A DNA stretch of 43,266 nt from O2-02-FULL-42-9 sp038043025. Lineage in GTDB: Bacteria > Pseudomonadota > Gammaproteobacteria > UBA12402. Shown one piece after another: positions 17,605 through 25,776 of the stretch. A model generated the notes under the pieces. The model saw nothing but the letters and a program-made list of their open reading frames with translations. It did no database searches and was not told the DNA's origin. The first letter of the stretch is position 1. Each line of letters opens with the position of its first letter. The DNA is taken from assembly GCA_038043025.1 (NCBI GenBank), contig JBBTCW010000027.1:1-43266 (forward strand), written 5' to 3'. A program made the translations under genes and the position numbers.

Positions 17605-18712
17605 TTATTTCTCATCGGAAAGCTGCAATAAACTGCTTTCAATAAATTTTTCCAAATCCCCATCTAAAACTGATTTTGTATCGTGAATTTCAACACCCGT
17701 GCGCAAATCTTTAATGCGCGATTCATCCAATACATAAGATCGAATCTGTGTCCCCCAACTAATATCCGTTTTAGAATCTTCCATCACCTGCTGTGCCTCA
17801 TGGCGTTTTTTTAATGCCAACTCATACAATTTTGCTTTGAGCTGTTTCATCGCGCTGGATTTATTTTTATGTTGCGAACGCTCACTTTGACATTGCACCA
17901 CGGTATTCGTCGGCTCATGCGTAATGCGCACCGCTGAATCCGTTCGATTCACATGTTGTCCGCCGGCGCCGCTGGCACGATACGTATCAATGCGCAAATC
18001 CGCCGGATTGATATCGATTTCAATGCTATCATCCACTTCAGGATAAACAAACACCGATGAAAAAGATGTATGCCGCTTATTATTGGCATTAAACGGTGAT
18101 TTACGCACGAGTCGATGCGTCCCCGTCTCCGTACGCAGCCAACCATGCGCATACTCCCCATCAAATTTAATCGTCGCATTTTTAATGCCCGCCACTTCGC
18201 CCGGAGAAACATCGAGCAATTGCGTCTTAAATCCACGCCGTTCACCAAAACGCAAATACATACGCATCAACATCTGCGCCCAATCTTGCGCTTCGGTACC
18301 ACCCGAACCCGCCTGAATATCTAAATAAGTATTATTGGCATCTAATTTGCCGTTGAAACGACGCTGAAATTCTAATTGTTCTAAACGCTGCGCATATTGA
18401 TCTAAGTCTTTTTCAAGCTCAGCAATCGCCATCTTGTCGTTTTCGGTTACCGCTAATTCAAATAATTCATTAATATCTGCAATATCTTGCTGCAGTTGAT
18501 TCACCACATCGACGACTTTTTGTAACAACGCTTTTTCTTTGGCTAAGGCTTGTGCATTTTCAGGATCATTCCAAAGATTCGGATCTAAAAGCGCACGCGT
18601 CACCACTTCTAGGCGAGCATTTTTTGTATCATAGTCAAAGATACCCCCGTAAGCGTGTCACGCGATCGGTGAAATCGGTGATGCGCGCACGACTATCTTT
18701 TATCTCGGACAT
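17605..18712 (-). CDS. prfB: Peptide chain release factor 2 (programmed +1 frameshift)
   Basis: RF2 recognises UGA and UAA and triggers peptide release. The first 25 codons begin at the ATG at 18712 (MSEIKDSRARITDF...RGYL) and end at an in-frame TGA (18637-18635). A +1 shift at CTT-TGA-C continues into LDYDTKNARLEVVTRALLDP and the 333-residue main frame. The SPF stop-recognition tripeptide (RKSPFN) and the GGQ motif (GAGGQHVN) are present. About 368 residues after the shift, as usual. Annotation without the shift would wrongly start at the GTG at 18606. Confidence 0.97.
18635..18648 (-). promoter_or_regulatory. prfB +1 frameshift signal
   Basis: Minus strand CGGGGGTATCTTTGAC: an internal Shine-Dalgarno-like GGGGG three bases before the slippery CTT, then TGA at codon 26 and C. 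This is the standard autoregulatory site by which low RF2 favours the shift. Confidence 0.95.
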
Positions 18713-18743
18713 ATATTTTCCAATGCTATTATATAGATGATCC

Positions 18744-18772
18744 TTTATATGGCATACTTAACCCCGAGTCAA
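18744..18772 (-). promoter_or_regulatory. prfB-lysS promoter
   Basis: Minus strand TTGACT (18772 to 18767), a 17-base spacer and TATAAA (18749 to 18744), leaving a leader of about 30 bases before prfB. The -35 is only eight bases from the divergent adenosyltransferase ATG. Confidence 0.8.
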
Positions 18773-18780
18773 CTATATAT

Positions 18781-19281
18781 ATGGAACAAAAATTAAACAA
18801 GCAACGGCCTGGCGACCAAGGTTTAACAGATCTGGGCGATGGTTTGCGTGTCTCAAAAGATCATGTGCAAATTGCTGCGTTTGGCGCCATCGATGAATTG
18901 AATTGTGTAATAGGTCTGTTAATCACGGTAAAGGATCTACCCGAGCCCATGGCTCACCTTTTAACTCGCGTGCAACAAGAATTGATACAGATAAGCAATG
19001 ACATCTCTCAATCGACGCTCAGCATTCATGATTTACATATTCAATGGCTCGACAAAGAAATTCAAGAACGCGAACAACTGCTCCCGCCATTAAAAAAATT
19101 CATTCTCCCCGGCGGAACAATTGCTGCAGCACACGCACATCTGGCGCGCGCGATTTGTCGCCGTGCCGAACGAACATTAGTCTCACTTTCACAACAAAAA
19201 AAAATTAATCCTTATTTATTGCAATATTTAAACCGCTTGTCAGATTTATTGTTTTTGCTGGCGAGACAGCTATCGCGCTAA
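18781..19281 (+). CDS. PduO-type cob(I)alamin adenosyltransferase
   Basis: 166-residue PduO/MMAB-type enzyme that transfers the adenosyl group of ATP to cob(I)alamin. Recognised by RVSKDHVQIAAFGAIDELNCVIGLL, FILPGGTIAAAHAHLARAICRRAERTLV and the C-terminal YLNRLSDLLFLLARQ. The N-terminal ATP-binding signature, usually T-x-T-G-D-x-G, reads Q-R-P-G-D-Q-G, so the first Thr positions are replaced. No Shine-Dalgarno sequence is seen before the ATG and no upstream in-frame start exists. No B12-dependent enzyme or B12 transport gene lies nearby. Divergent from prfB, convergent with the ankyrin gene. Confidence 0.88.
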   Translation: MEQKLNKQRPGDQGLTDLGDGLRVSKDHVQIAAFGAIDELNCVIGLLITVKDLPEPMAHLLTRVQQELIQISNDISQSTLSIHDLHIQWLDKEIQEREQLLPPLKKFILPGGTIAAAHAHLARAICRRAERTLVSLSQQKKINPYLLQYLNRLSDLLFLLARQLSR

Positions 19282-19296
19282 CACGCTAATACAAAA

Positions 19297-20382
19297 TCAA
19301 GCGGTCAAGCTCCTGCCTGCACGCGGGGAAACTGGCGCTGCTTCTTTTAGTTCTAGCACGTCGCCATCAATATCTGCTTTTGGCGCGGCAGCGGCTGCTT
19401 CTGACGTTGCATCCCTTTGCTCTCGTTGCGCTTGCTCTACCGAATTGGCTCCGCCTAACTGACCAAGCATTTCGATCGTGTCTGTTGGTTTAGAAACAGG
19501 GGCAGCTAGTTGTTCTGTGGGCGAGCGCAACTCTTGTATTTTGTTTCGCATCCAAGAAAGTGCGTGACAACTCACAAGAACAACATTTGCTGCAATGCCA
19601 CCTATCACAAGACATGCTTCGCCTAACGATACTGGCGCACCAGTAAGGACCGTTGCTATCTTGACGCCCACTGCACCCAATGCACCCACAATGCCCCCAC
19701 CGAATCCTACAGCGCTAGCTATACCGATAGCTACCGCCGCTATGAGCCCGCTTGCGCCTACTAACGCTATCCCCTCAGCTACAGTAAATAAACCATCAAA
19801 TAAATACTCAGCCGCTTTTCGTGTAGACTCGATAAACCTAGACCGTAAGATACGCTTTGTATCTCTTGAATAACCACGATTGAACAACATATTTAACTCA
19901 ACTGTACTCCCTTGAGCACATAGCGCGTCAACTACTTTATCATGACCTTCATTTGCCGCCCAATGCAACGCTGTTCGACCTTTATTATCCTTCGCATTCA
20001 CATTAGCGCCGTTTTCAAGTAGCTCGTTAACTACTTTACCATGACCTCTTGCTGCCGCATAATGCAACGCTGTGTAACCACCGTTGTGAACCTTCGCTTC
20101 CACATAAATATCTGCTGCTGCAAGTAGCAAACGAACTACTTCAACATGACCTCTTGCTGCCGCCCAATGCAATATCGTTGTGCCTAAATCTTTTGATTGA
20201 AATTTTAACGCTCTATAACTACGCTCACCAGATTTCCTCTCAGTTGGCGAAACAGCCTCCTCTACTACATATGAAACTCTCCCAGACTCCTCGGTCGCTA
20301 CAAACTGAATCCATCGAGGAGCCGCACCAGCCGCGTCATCAGCGGAAATACACAAGGGACCAACTATATGTTTGCTTCTCAT
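19297..20382 (-). CDS. Ankyrin-repeat protein with hydrophobic segment, candidate effector
   Basis: 361 residues. Three clear ankyrin repeats are visible (GTTILHWAAARGHVEVVRLL, GYTALHYAAARGHGKVVNEL, GRTALHWAANEGHDKVVDAL). Then comes a Gly/Ala-rich hydrophobic region able to form two or more membrane helices (ALVGASGLIAAVAIGIASAV and ACLVIGGIAANVVLV). A polar tail of about 85 residues, rich in Ala, Glu, Gln and Pro, follows. The start at 20382 has GAGAGG six bases upstream and is preferred to 20406. Ankyrin plus membrane hairpin plus disordered tail resembles host-directed effectors of Legionellales. No PmrA box is present, but a TATAAT lies at 20423-20418, so its expression may differ from the other candidates. 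Confidence 0.8.
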   Translation of the reverse strand: MRSKHIVGPLCISADDAAGAAPRWIQFVATEESGRVSYVVEEAVSPTERKSGERSYRALKFQSKDLGTTILHWAAARGHVEVVRLLLAAADIYVEAKVHNGGYTALHYAAARGHGKVVNELLENGANVNAKDNKGRTALHWAANEGHDKVVDALCAQGSTVELNMLFNRGYSRDTKRILRSRFIESTRKAAEYLFDGLFTVAEGIALVGASGLIAAVAIGIASAVGFGGGIVGALGAVGVKIATVLTGAPVSLGEACLVIGGIAANVVLVSCHALSWMRNKIQELRSPTEQLAAPVSKPTDTIEMLGQLGGANSVEQAQREQRDATSEAAAAAPKADIDGDVLELKEAAPVSPRAGRSLTA

Positions 20383-20425
20383 AAACAACCTCTCTGAAAT
20401 TATCAATATCTATATTTATTATATC

Positions 20426-21847
20426 TCAGAATTCCGCATGATTGGGAACACGTGGAAATGGAATAATGTCACGAATATTGGCCACGCCCGTAACATAACC
20501 CACGAGACGCTCGAACCCAATACCAAAACCTGCATGCGGTACCGATCCATAACGACGCAAATCGCGATACCACCATAAATTTTGCTTATCAATTTTCATC
20601 GCATCCAATCGCTTATCGAGTTCAGTTAAACGCTCTTCGCGTTGTGCGCCACCCACAATTTCTCCAAAGCCCGGCACCAAAATATCCATGCCCGCAACGG
20701 TTTTATGATCTTGATTCATGCGCATATAAAATGCTTTGATCTCCTGCGGATAGTTTTGAACAATCACGGGGCGACCTTCCGTCACGACTTCGGTCAGATA
20801 ACGCTCGTGTTCGGTCTGCAAATCTGAGCCCCATGCCACTTTAAATTCAAATCGATCATTGACTCTTTCGAGCGTACGAATGGCATCGCTATATTCCATT
20901 TGAACAAACGGTGCATCCAGAATTTTTTGCAATCGATTGACCGCCTCTTTATCGACATGTTGCACAAAGAAATTCATATCATCGGGATAAGTCGCCAACA
21001 CAGTTTTAAAAATATATTTTAATAAATTTTCGGCTAACATGGCCGCATCTTCTAAATCGGCAAAAGCTATTTCAGGTTCAATCATCCAAAATTCCGCCAA
21101 ATGCTTCGTGGTATTTGAGTTTTCTGCGCGAAACGTAGGGCCAAACGTATAAACCTTCGACATCGCCAAACAATAAGTTTCCGCCTCTAATTGACCGGAA
21201 ACCGTTAAAAATGTTTCGCGTCCAAAAAAGTCCTGCGAAAAATCAATGGCATTCGTATTTGCTTTACGTGGTAAATTTAATAAATCGAGAGTGCTCACCC
21301 GAAACAATTCACCCGCTCCTTCGCAATCACTCGCGGTAATAATCGGTGTGTGAATCCAATAAAACCCATTGTCATCTAAAAAACGATGAATGGCTTGTGC
21401 GACGCAATTTTGAATGCGTGTCACGGCGCCAATGATATTAGTGCGTGGTCTTAAATGCGCATGTTCACGCAAATATTCGACGGTGTGATGCTTCGGCGAA
21501 ATCGGATAGGTATCCGGATCATCCACCCAACCGACTACGATGATCTGCTTTGCCTGAATCTCAAACGCCTGACCTTTGCCTAATGATTTGGCTAACTCAC
21601 CGTCAACAATAATGGAACAGCCCGCCGTTAAACGCAAAACATCTTGTTCATAATTTGACAGGTTTTTAGGCGCCACCACCTGAATCGAATCAAAACAAGA
21701 CCCGTCATGCAGCATCAAAAATGAGATGCCCGCCTTAGAATCCCGCCGAGTCCGCACCCAGCCTTTCACACAAACCGGCAGACCAACGTTGACCTCGCCG
21801 GCTAATAATGACGAAATACGACACTCATTTACATTTTTTAAACTCAT
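20426..21847 (-). CDS. asnS: Asparaginyl-tRNA synthetase
   Basis: 473-residue class IIb synthetase that charges tRNA-Asn. An N-terminal OB fold (VCVKGWVRTRRDSKAGISFL) precedes the catalytic core with motif 2 FRAENSNTTKHLAEFWMIEPE (FRAENS) and motif 3 GFGIGFERLVGYVTG. Length matches E. coli AsnS (466), and the C-terminal DIIPFPRVPNHAEF is typical. The ATG has CAGG five bases upstream. The presence of AsnS suggests direct tRNA-Asn charging. It is followed by the ankyrin gene 43 bases downstream. Confidence 0.97.
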   Translation of the reverse strand: MSLKNVNECRISSLLAGEVNVGLPVCVKGWVRTRRDSKAGISFLMLHDGSCFDSIQVVAPKNLSNYEQDVLRLTAGCSIIVDGELAKSLGKGQAFEIQAKQIIVVGWVDDPDTYPISPKHHTVEYLREHAHLRPRTNIIGAVTRIQNCVAQAIHRFLDDNGFYWIHTPIITASDCEGAGELFRVSTLDLLNLPRKANTNAIDFSQDFFGRETFLTVSGQLEAETYCLAMSKVYTFGPTFRAENSNTTKHLAEFWMIEPEIAFADLEDAAMLAENLLKYIFKTVLATYPDDMNFFVQHVDKEAVNRLQKILDAPFVQMEYSDAIRTLERVNDRFEFKVAWGSDLQTEHERYLTEVVTEGRPVIVQNYPQEIKAFYMRMNQDHKTVAGMDILVPGFGEIVGGAQREERLTELDKRLDAMKIDKQNLWWYRDLRRYGSVPHAGFGIGFERLVGYVTGVANIRDIIPFPRVPNHAEF

Positions 21848-21936
21848 GGAAACCTGCCTGATTTTTTATAACACGTTAGACTGAAAAGGATATCCTAACG
21901 CATGGATTTTTCAATGAGTTATTGCAAAATATTGCA

Positions 21937-23229
21937 TCATGACAGCGCCACATTGATCGCGTATAACGGAACTTCATGGATGTTATTATAGCGACTAAAC
22001 AAATTTTCCGAGATTTTTAGCCCATAAGGCGAATCTTTATGATTCTCCAAGAATAAATGCATGCTTCTCAACGCCCCTTGACTCGATGATTTGACCTCGA
22101 TAGGAATAATTTCTCCCTTTTTAATAATAACGAAATCCACCTCAGCACTGCTACTCGCAGATTCTCGATGCCAATAATAAAGCTGTGCATGCTTATGAGC
22201 AGACGAATAAGCCATCAACTCTTGCGCAACCAACTGTTCGGCTATGGCGCCTATATTGTTAAGCTTCACCGGCTGTAATAACCATTGTTTGATATCTAAA
22301 CCCATTAAACGTTGCGTAATACCAATATCAAATAAAAACACTTTAAACTTTTTTAGATCTATCATGCTACCCAATGGCTGCCCTTGGGCTGCACTGTGAT
22401 AACAATAATACGCAATGCCCGCTTTTTGTAGCAGTGACAAGGATTCTTTCAATACCCCACTTTTTATGTCTGGGTCAATATTGGAAAATTTGAACTTTTT
22501 GCCTATCAATAGAGGGATCCTTTCAAACAACATAGAAACATAAGGAATTTGCCTATCTTTGGCATACTTGTGAAAATCTTGCATATAAGTTTCAATGATG
22601 TCATCTTGAACAGATTGACAAATCCGAGGATCGCGTGTTTTGATCCACTGGTTAACGACCTCTGGTAAACCACCCAGCCACATATAGGTTTTGAGCAGAT
22701 CAAGTAATTTCTCGTGCAACGTCATTTCATTCTGCTTCTTAGCAATATACTGTCTTAAATCATCATGACCTAACGCGGTCAAAAACTCGTTAAATGAAAG
22801 CGGATAGAGATGTAAAAATTGAATACGCCCGACGGGTAACCCTATTTTATCAATCGCAAAATCTAATAAAGAACCCGCGGCAATAACATGTAATTTGGGC
22901 AATTCTTCTTTAAAATAGCGCAAAGCACGTAGTGCATTCTCGCATTCTTGCACCTCATCAAAAAAAAGTAGCGTCGTGCCTGCCGTGATTTTTTTATCTT
23001 TATACAGTGATATCGTGTTAATCAGCGATGCTACATCTAAATCACCTTCAAACCACATTTTCGCCTTTTTTTCTTTTTCGAAATTTATTTCCACAAAGGA
23101 TTCAAATTGTTTAGCATATTCTCTAACAATCCACGATTTGCCAACTTGTCTAGCGCCACGCAGAATAAGTGGTTTTTTGGCGGGATTTTTACCCCACTCT
23201 ATCAACTGATGTAAAAGGTCTCTTTGCAT
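21937..23229 (-). CDS. AAA ATPase with DUF4143 nuclease-like domain
   Basis: 430 residues. The N-terminal AAA_14-type domain has Walker A LRGARQVGKS (around 23-32), Walker B-like LLFFDEVQE and the sensor-like HVIAAGSLLDF. The C-terminal DUF4143 part ends with a PD-(D/E)XK-like AEVDFVIIKKGEIIPIEVKS (Asp...Glu-x-Lys). Such proteins are abundant in host-associated and environmental bacteria and their function is unproven; the AAA_9 protein at 4990 is a distant relative in architecture. Two 15-bp direct repeats overlap the promoter (23256-23303), so the gene may be autoregulated. It is monocistronic. Confidence 0.85.
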   Translation of the reverse strand: MQRDLLHQLIEWGKNPAKKPLILRGARQVGKSWIVREYAKQFESFVEINFEKEKKAKMWFEGDLDVASLINTISLYKDKKITAGTTLLFFDEVQECENALRALRYFKEELPKLHVIAAGSLLDFAIDKIGLPVGRIQFLHLYPLSFNEFLTALGHDDLRQYIAKKQNEMTLHEKLLDLLKTYMWLGGLPEVVNQWIKTRDPRICQSVQDDIIETYMQDFHKYAKDRQIPYVSMLFERIPLLIGKKFKFSNIDPDIKSGVLKESLSLLQKAGIAYYCYHSAAQGQPLGSMIDLKKFKVFLFDIGITQRLMGLDIKQWLLQPVKLNNIGAIAEQLVAQELMAYSSAHKHAQLYYWHRESASSSAEVDFVIIKKGEIIPIEVKSSSQGALRSMHLFLENHKDSPYGLKISENLFSRYNNIHEVPLYAINVALS

Positions 23230-23255
23230 GTTTTTCAGCCCGTTATGTCGTTTTT

Positions 23256-23303
23256 GGATATTTTACAAGGTAATTTTATACTATAATCGGATATTTTACA
23301 AGG
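23256..23303 (-). promoter_or_regulatory. Direct-repeat operator candidate of the DUF4143 gene
   Basis: Two exact copies of CCTTGTAAAATATCC (minus strand) at 23270-23256 and 23303-23289 begin 33 bases apart, about three helical turns. They flank an AT-rich -10-like stretch (TATAGTATAAAAT). This spacing suits cooperative binding of a regulator on one DNA face. Confidence 0.55.
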
Positions 23304-23511
23304 CAAACTTGGCTTAAAGCACTGCGAACGTTCGTCTGAAAAAACTGTCGTTTTGAATCCCGCTGAATGACAAGAATTTTTGCTCATCGGTCTCAGCTCC
23401 GGGGTACAAGCATGTCTCACCTCAGAGGACGCAACACGCTCATCTGATTCAAAATAATTCATCATGACTTCTGGTAAATGCCATTCTCACAATGAATACC
23501 AGCTTACCTCT
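23304..23511. other. Intergenic DNA without a credible gene
   Basis: Between the DUF4143 gene and the oxidoreductase pair. A short minus-strand frame (23235-23465) has no ribosome-binding site or family likeness. Short GTCTCAGCTCC / CACCTCAGAGG stretches resemble the GAGCTGAGG motif of the adjacent tandem repeat and look like decayed repeat sequence. Confidence 0.5.
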
Positions 23512-23543
23512 GAGCTGAGGATTGTAAGAGCTGAGGATTATAA
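23512..23543. repeat. Tandem 16-bp duplication at the 3' end of the nfnB-like gene
   Basis: GAGCTGAGGATTGTAA (23512-23527) is followed directly by GAGCTGAGGATTATAA (23528-23543). The second copy includes the stop codon at 23538-23540, so the gene end has been copied downstream. Confidence 0.75.
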
Positions 23544-24941
23544 TAAATCTTCCTTCATACTCTTCGCTGCAATTTTTCCCGCACCCATCGCAAGAATAAC
23601 CGTTGCCGAGCCCGTAACAATATCGCCGCCAGCATAAACATATTTTTTAGACGTGCGGCCCGTTGTCTCGTCAACAATGATTGTTCCTCGACTTGAAACA
23701 TCAATGTCGGGCGCCGTTTGTGGAATGAGCGGATTCGGATGATTGCCAATCGCAATAATCACAACATCGCATGCCATTTCAAATTCGCTATTTTTTATCG
23801 GCACAGGACTCGCTCTACCCGATTCATCCGGTTCTTCTAATGCCATGCGAATACAACGAATACCGGTGACGACACCTTTTGCATCCGATAAAATTGCCAC
23901 AGGATTACATAAACAATGAAATTCCACGCCCTCTTCTTTTGCATACTGCACATCTTCATCACGCGCCGGCATCTCAACTTCGCTACGACGATACACAATT
24001 ATTGCTTGCTCTGCGCCCAAACGCAATGCGGTTCGCGCCGCATCCATCGCGACATTGCCACCGCCCACCACCACAACCTGTTTCCCATGGCTGATCGGCG
24101 TCGTCGCATTTTGTTTATAAGCGCCCATCAAATTACTACGCGTCAAATATTCATTCGCCGAATAAACACCGACACTGTTTTCGCCCGGAATACCCATAAA
24201 CACCGGCAATCCTGCGCCCGAACCAATATAAACGGCATCAAAACCGTATTCATCCGATAACAAATCATCTAACGCCGCCGTTTTACCCACGACAAAATTT
24301 GTCTCGATCTGAACACCCAGTAATTCTAACTGATGAATTTCCTCTTGCATAATGCGTTTGGGCAATCGAAACTCGGGGATGCCATACATCAACACACCAC
24401 CCGCCACATGCAATGCTTCAAATATCGTGACATCAAAACCGGCGCGAATTAATTCATCTGCCACCGTCAACCCAGAAGGTCCGGAACCCACGATGGCAAC
24501 TTTTTTTCCATTCTTTTTAATGACACAACGTTCAAGCGGCGCTTGTTGATGTTCACGCTGCCAATCCGCAGCAAAACGCTCTAAATGACCAATCGCAATT
24601 GGCACACCTTTCTTATGTAACACACATTTTAATTCGCATTGAATTTCTTGCGGACAAACACGACCACAAACAGCGGGCAATGCATTATCTTCTTTGATTT
24701 TTTGCGCGGCATCTGAATATTTTTTTTCTTCAATTAATTTTAAAAACTCAGGAATTTTAATATGAACAGGGCAACCGTTGATGCAAGGCGCATGTTTGCA
24801 TTGCAAACAACGCGTCGCTTCGCACACCGCTTCTTCTTCCGAATAACCATAAGGCACTTCATTAAAATTATGCTTGCGAATATCGGGCTTTTGTTCGCGC
24901 ATGGGCATCCGTGTAAAGCGATCTATTTTTTTATCCGTCAT
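23538..24941 (-). CDS. nfnB: NfnB/GltD-like NAD(P)H oxidoreductase subunit
   Basis: 467 residues. The N-terminal [4Fe-4S] motifs (CLQCKHAPCINGCPVHI and CGRVCPQEIQCELKC) are followed by two dinucleotide-binding folds (VAIVGSGPSGLTVADEL and VVVVGGGNVAMDAARTA). This is the glutamate synthase small-subunit fold. But no large glutamate synthase subunit is adjacent, and it overlaps an NfnA-like subunit by 11 bases, as in NfnAB/SudAB. In those complexes the pair moves electrons between NADH, ferredoxin and NADP, or reduces polysulfide. Electron bifurcation is inferred from the pairing. The start at 24941 fits the family N-terminus (TDKKIDRFTRMPMREQ) better than 24953. Confidence 0.85.
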   Translation of the reverse strand: MTDKKIDRFTRMPMREQKPDIRKHNFNEVPYGYSEEEAVCEATRCLQCKHAPCINGCPVHIKIPEFLKLIEEKKYSDAAQKIKEDNALPAVCGRVCPQEIQCELKCVLHKKGVPIAIGHLERFAADWQREHQQAPLERCVIKKNGKKVAIVGSGPSGLTVADELIRAGFDVTIFEALHVAGGVLMYGIPEFRLPKRIMQEEIHQLELLGVQIETNFVVGKTAALDDLLSDEYGFDAVYIGSGAGLPVFMGIPGENSVGVYSANEYLTRSNLMGAYKQNATTPISHGKQVVVVGGGNVAMDAARTALRLGAEQAIIVYRRSEVEMPARDEDVQYAKEEGVEFHCLCNPVAILSDAKGVVTGIRCIRMALEEPDESGRASPVPIKNSEFEMACDVVIIAIGNHPNPLIPQTAPDIDVSSRGTIIVDETTGRTSKKYVYAGGDIVTGSATVILAMGAGKIAAKSMKEDLL

Positions 24942-25776
24942 TCGGCAACCCATTTAACTGACATTGATGTTTTTTCTCAAAATCATGATAAGCATTTAAA
25001 CGCTGTATGACAGTATTCCAATCAACACCCGATGCATCAAATTCGGGGCCATCGACGCAAGCAAATTTTATCTCATTATTAACACACACGCGACAGCCAC
25101 CACACATCCCCGTTCCATCAATCATAATCGGATTGAGTGACACCAAGGTTTTTATCCCCGCCGCCACCGTTAAATCGGAAGTCACTTTCATCATCATGAC
25201 GGGACCCACGATAATAGCAAAATCAAAGTGCTCGCCTTGCGCTTGCAATTTTTTAAAGACATCGGACACAAATCCATGCTGACCTTTGGAGCCATCATCG
25301 GTTGCAATCAGCAATCGATCGCTCACTTTTGCTAACGCTGTTTCAAGCAATAATAAATTTTGATTTCTGGCGCCAATAATGGTCGTCACCTCGTTTTTCG
25401 CGGCTTTTAATGCACTCACAATGGGATATAAAGCAGCAACACCAACACCTCCACCCACACAAAGACATCGACCATATTTTTTAATCTCGGTGGGATGTCC
25501 CAAAGGACCCACTAAATCTAAAATCACATCGCCTTCTTTCAGCTGACTCATCTTCTGAGTCGTATGACCAGCGGCTTGCACAATCAATTCAATCCAACCC
25601 TCGTTTGCGTCGGCGTCAGCAATCGTCAAAGGCACGCGTTCACCGTCGGATTCAACACGCACAATAACAAACTGTCCCGCTTGTCGTTTTTTAGCAATGT
25701 GAGGCGCTTCAATGCGATATCGCCAAATCAATTCACTCAAGCGTTCCTTTTTTAATATCGTATGCATCAAGAACAT
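24931..25776 (-). CDS. nfnA: NfnA-like FAD/NAD-binding, 2Fe-2S subunit
   Basis: 281 residues of the dihydroorotate dehydrogenase electron-transfer-subunit family (PyrK/NfnA/SudB). A flavin-binding barrel (QFVIVRVESDGERVPLTIAD) precedes the NAD-binding fold (CLCVGGGVGVAALYPIV). A C-terminal 2Fe-2S site (GTGMCGGCRVCVNN...CVDGPEF) completes it. The open frame extends to 25896, but that part lies antiparallel to murF coding and lacks family likeness. AAGGG lies four bases before the ATG at 25776, which overlaps the murF end by ten bases. No pyrD is adjacent, so a role as PyrK is unlikely. Translation is probably coupled to murF. Confidence 0.85.
   Translation of the reverse strand: MFLMHTILKKERLSELIWRYRIEAPHIAKKRQAGQFVIVRVESDGERVPLTIADADANEGWIELIVQAAGHTTQKMSQLKEGDVILDLVGPLGHPTEIKKYGRCLCVGGGVGVAALYPIVSALKAAKNEVTTIIGARNQNLLLLETALAKVSDRLLIATDDGSKGQHGFVSDVFKKLQAQGEHFDFAIIVGPVMMMKVTSDLTVAAGIKTLVSLNPIMIDGTGMCGGCRVCVNNEIKFACVDGPEFDASGVDWNTVIQRLNAYHDFEKKHQCQLNGLPNDG

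Noticed and set aside
18606..18712. A disrupted (pseudogene) prfB.
   Set aside because: The CTT-TGA-C context at codon 26 with an upstream GGGGG is the standard programmed frameshift.
18552..18740. Plus-strand frame over the prfB frameshift region.
   Set aside because: It is opposite to the conserved RF2 N-terminus and has no ribosome-binding site or family likeness.
23235..23465. 76-residue minus-strand frame in the intergenic gap.
   Set aside because: Contains the promoter and direct repeats of the DUF4143 gene, and shows no ribosome-binding site.
23538..24941. Glutamate synthase small subunit (GltD).
   Set aside because: The fold is shared, but the partner is an overlapping NfnA/SudB-type subunit and no large GltB subunit is near.
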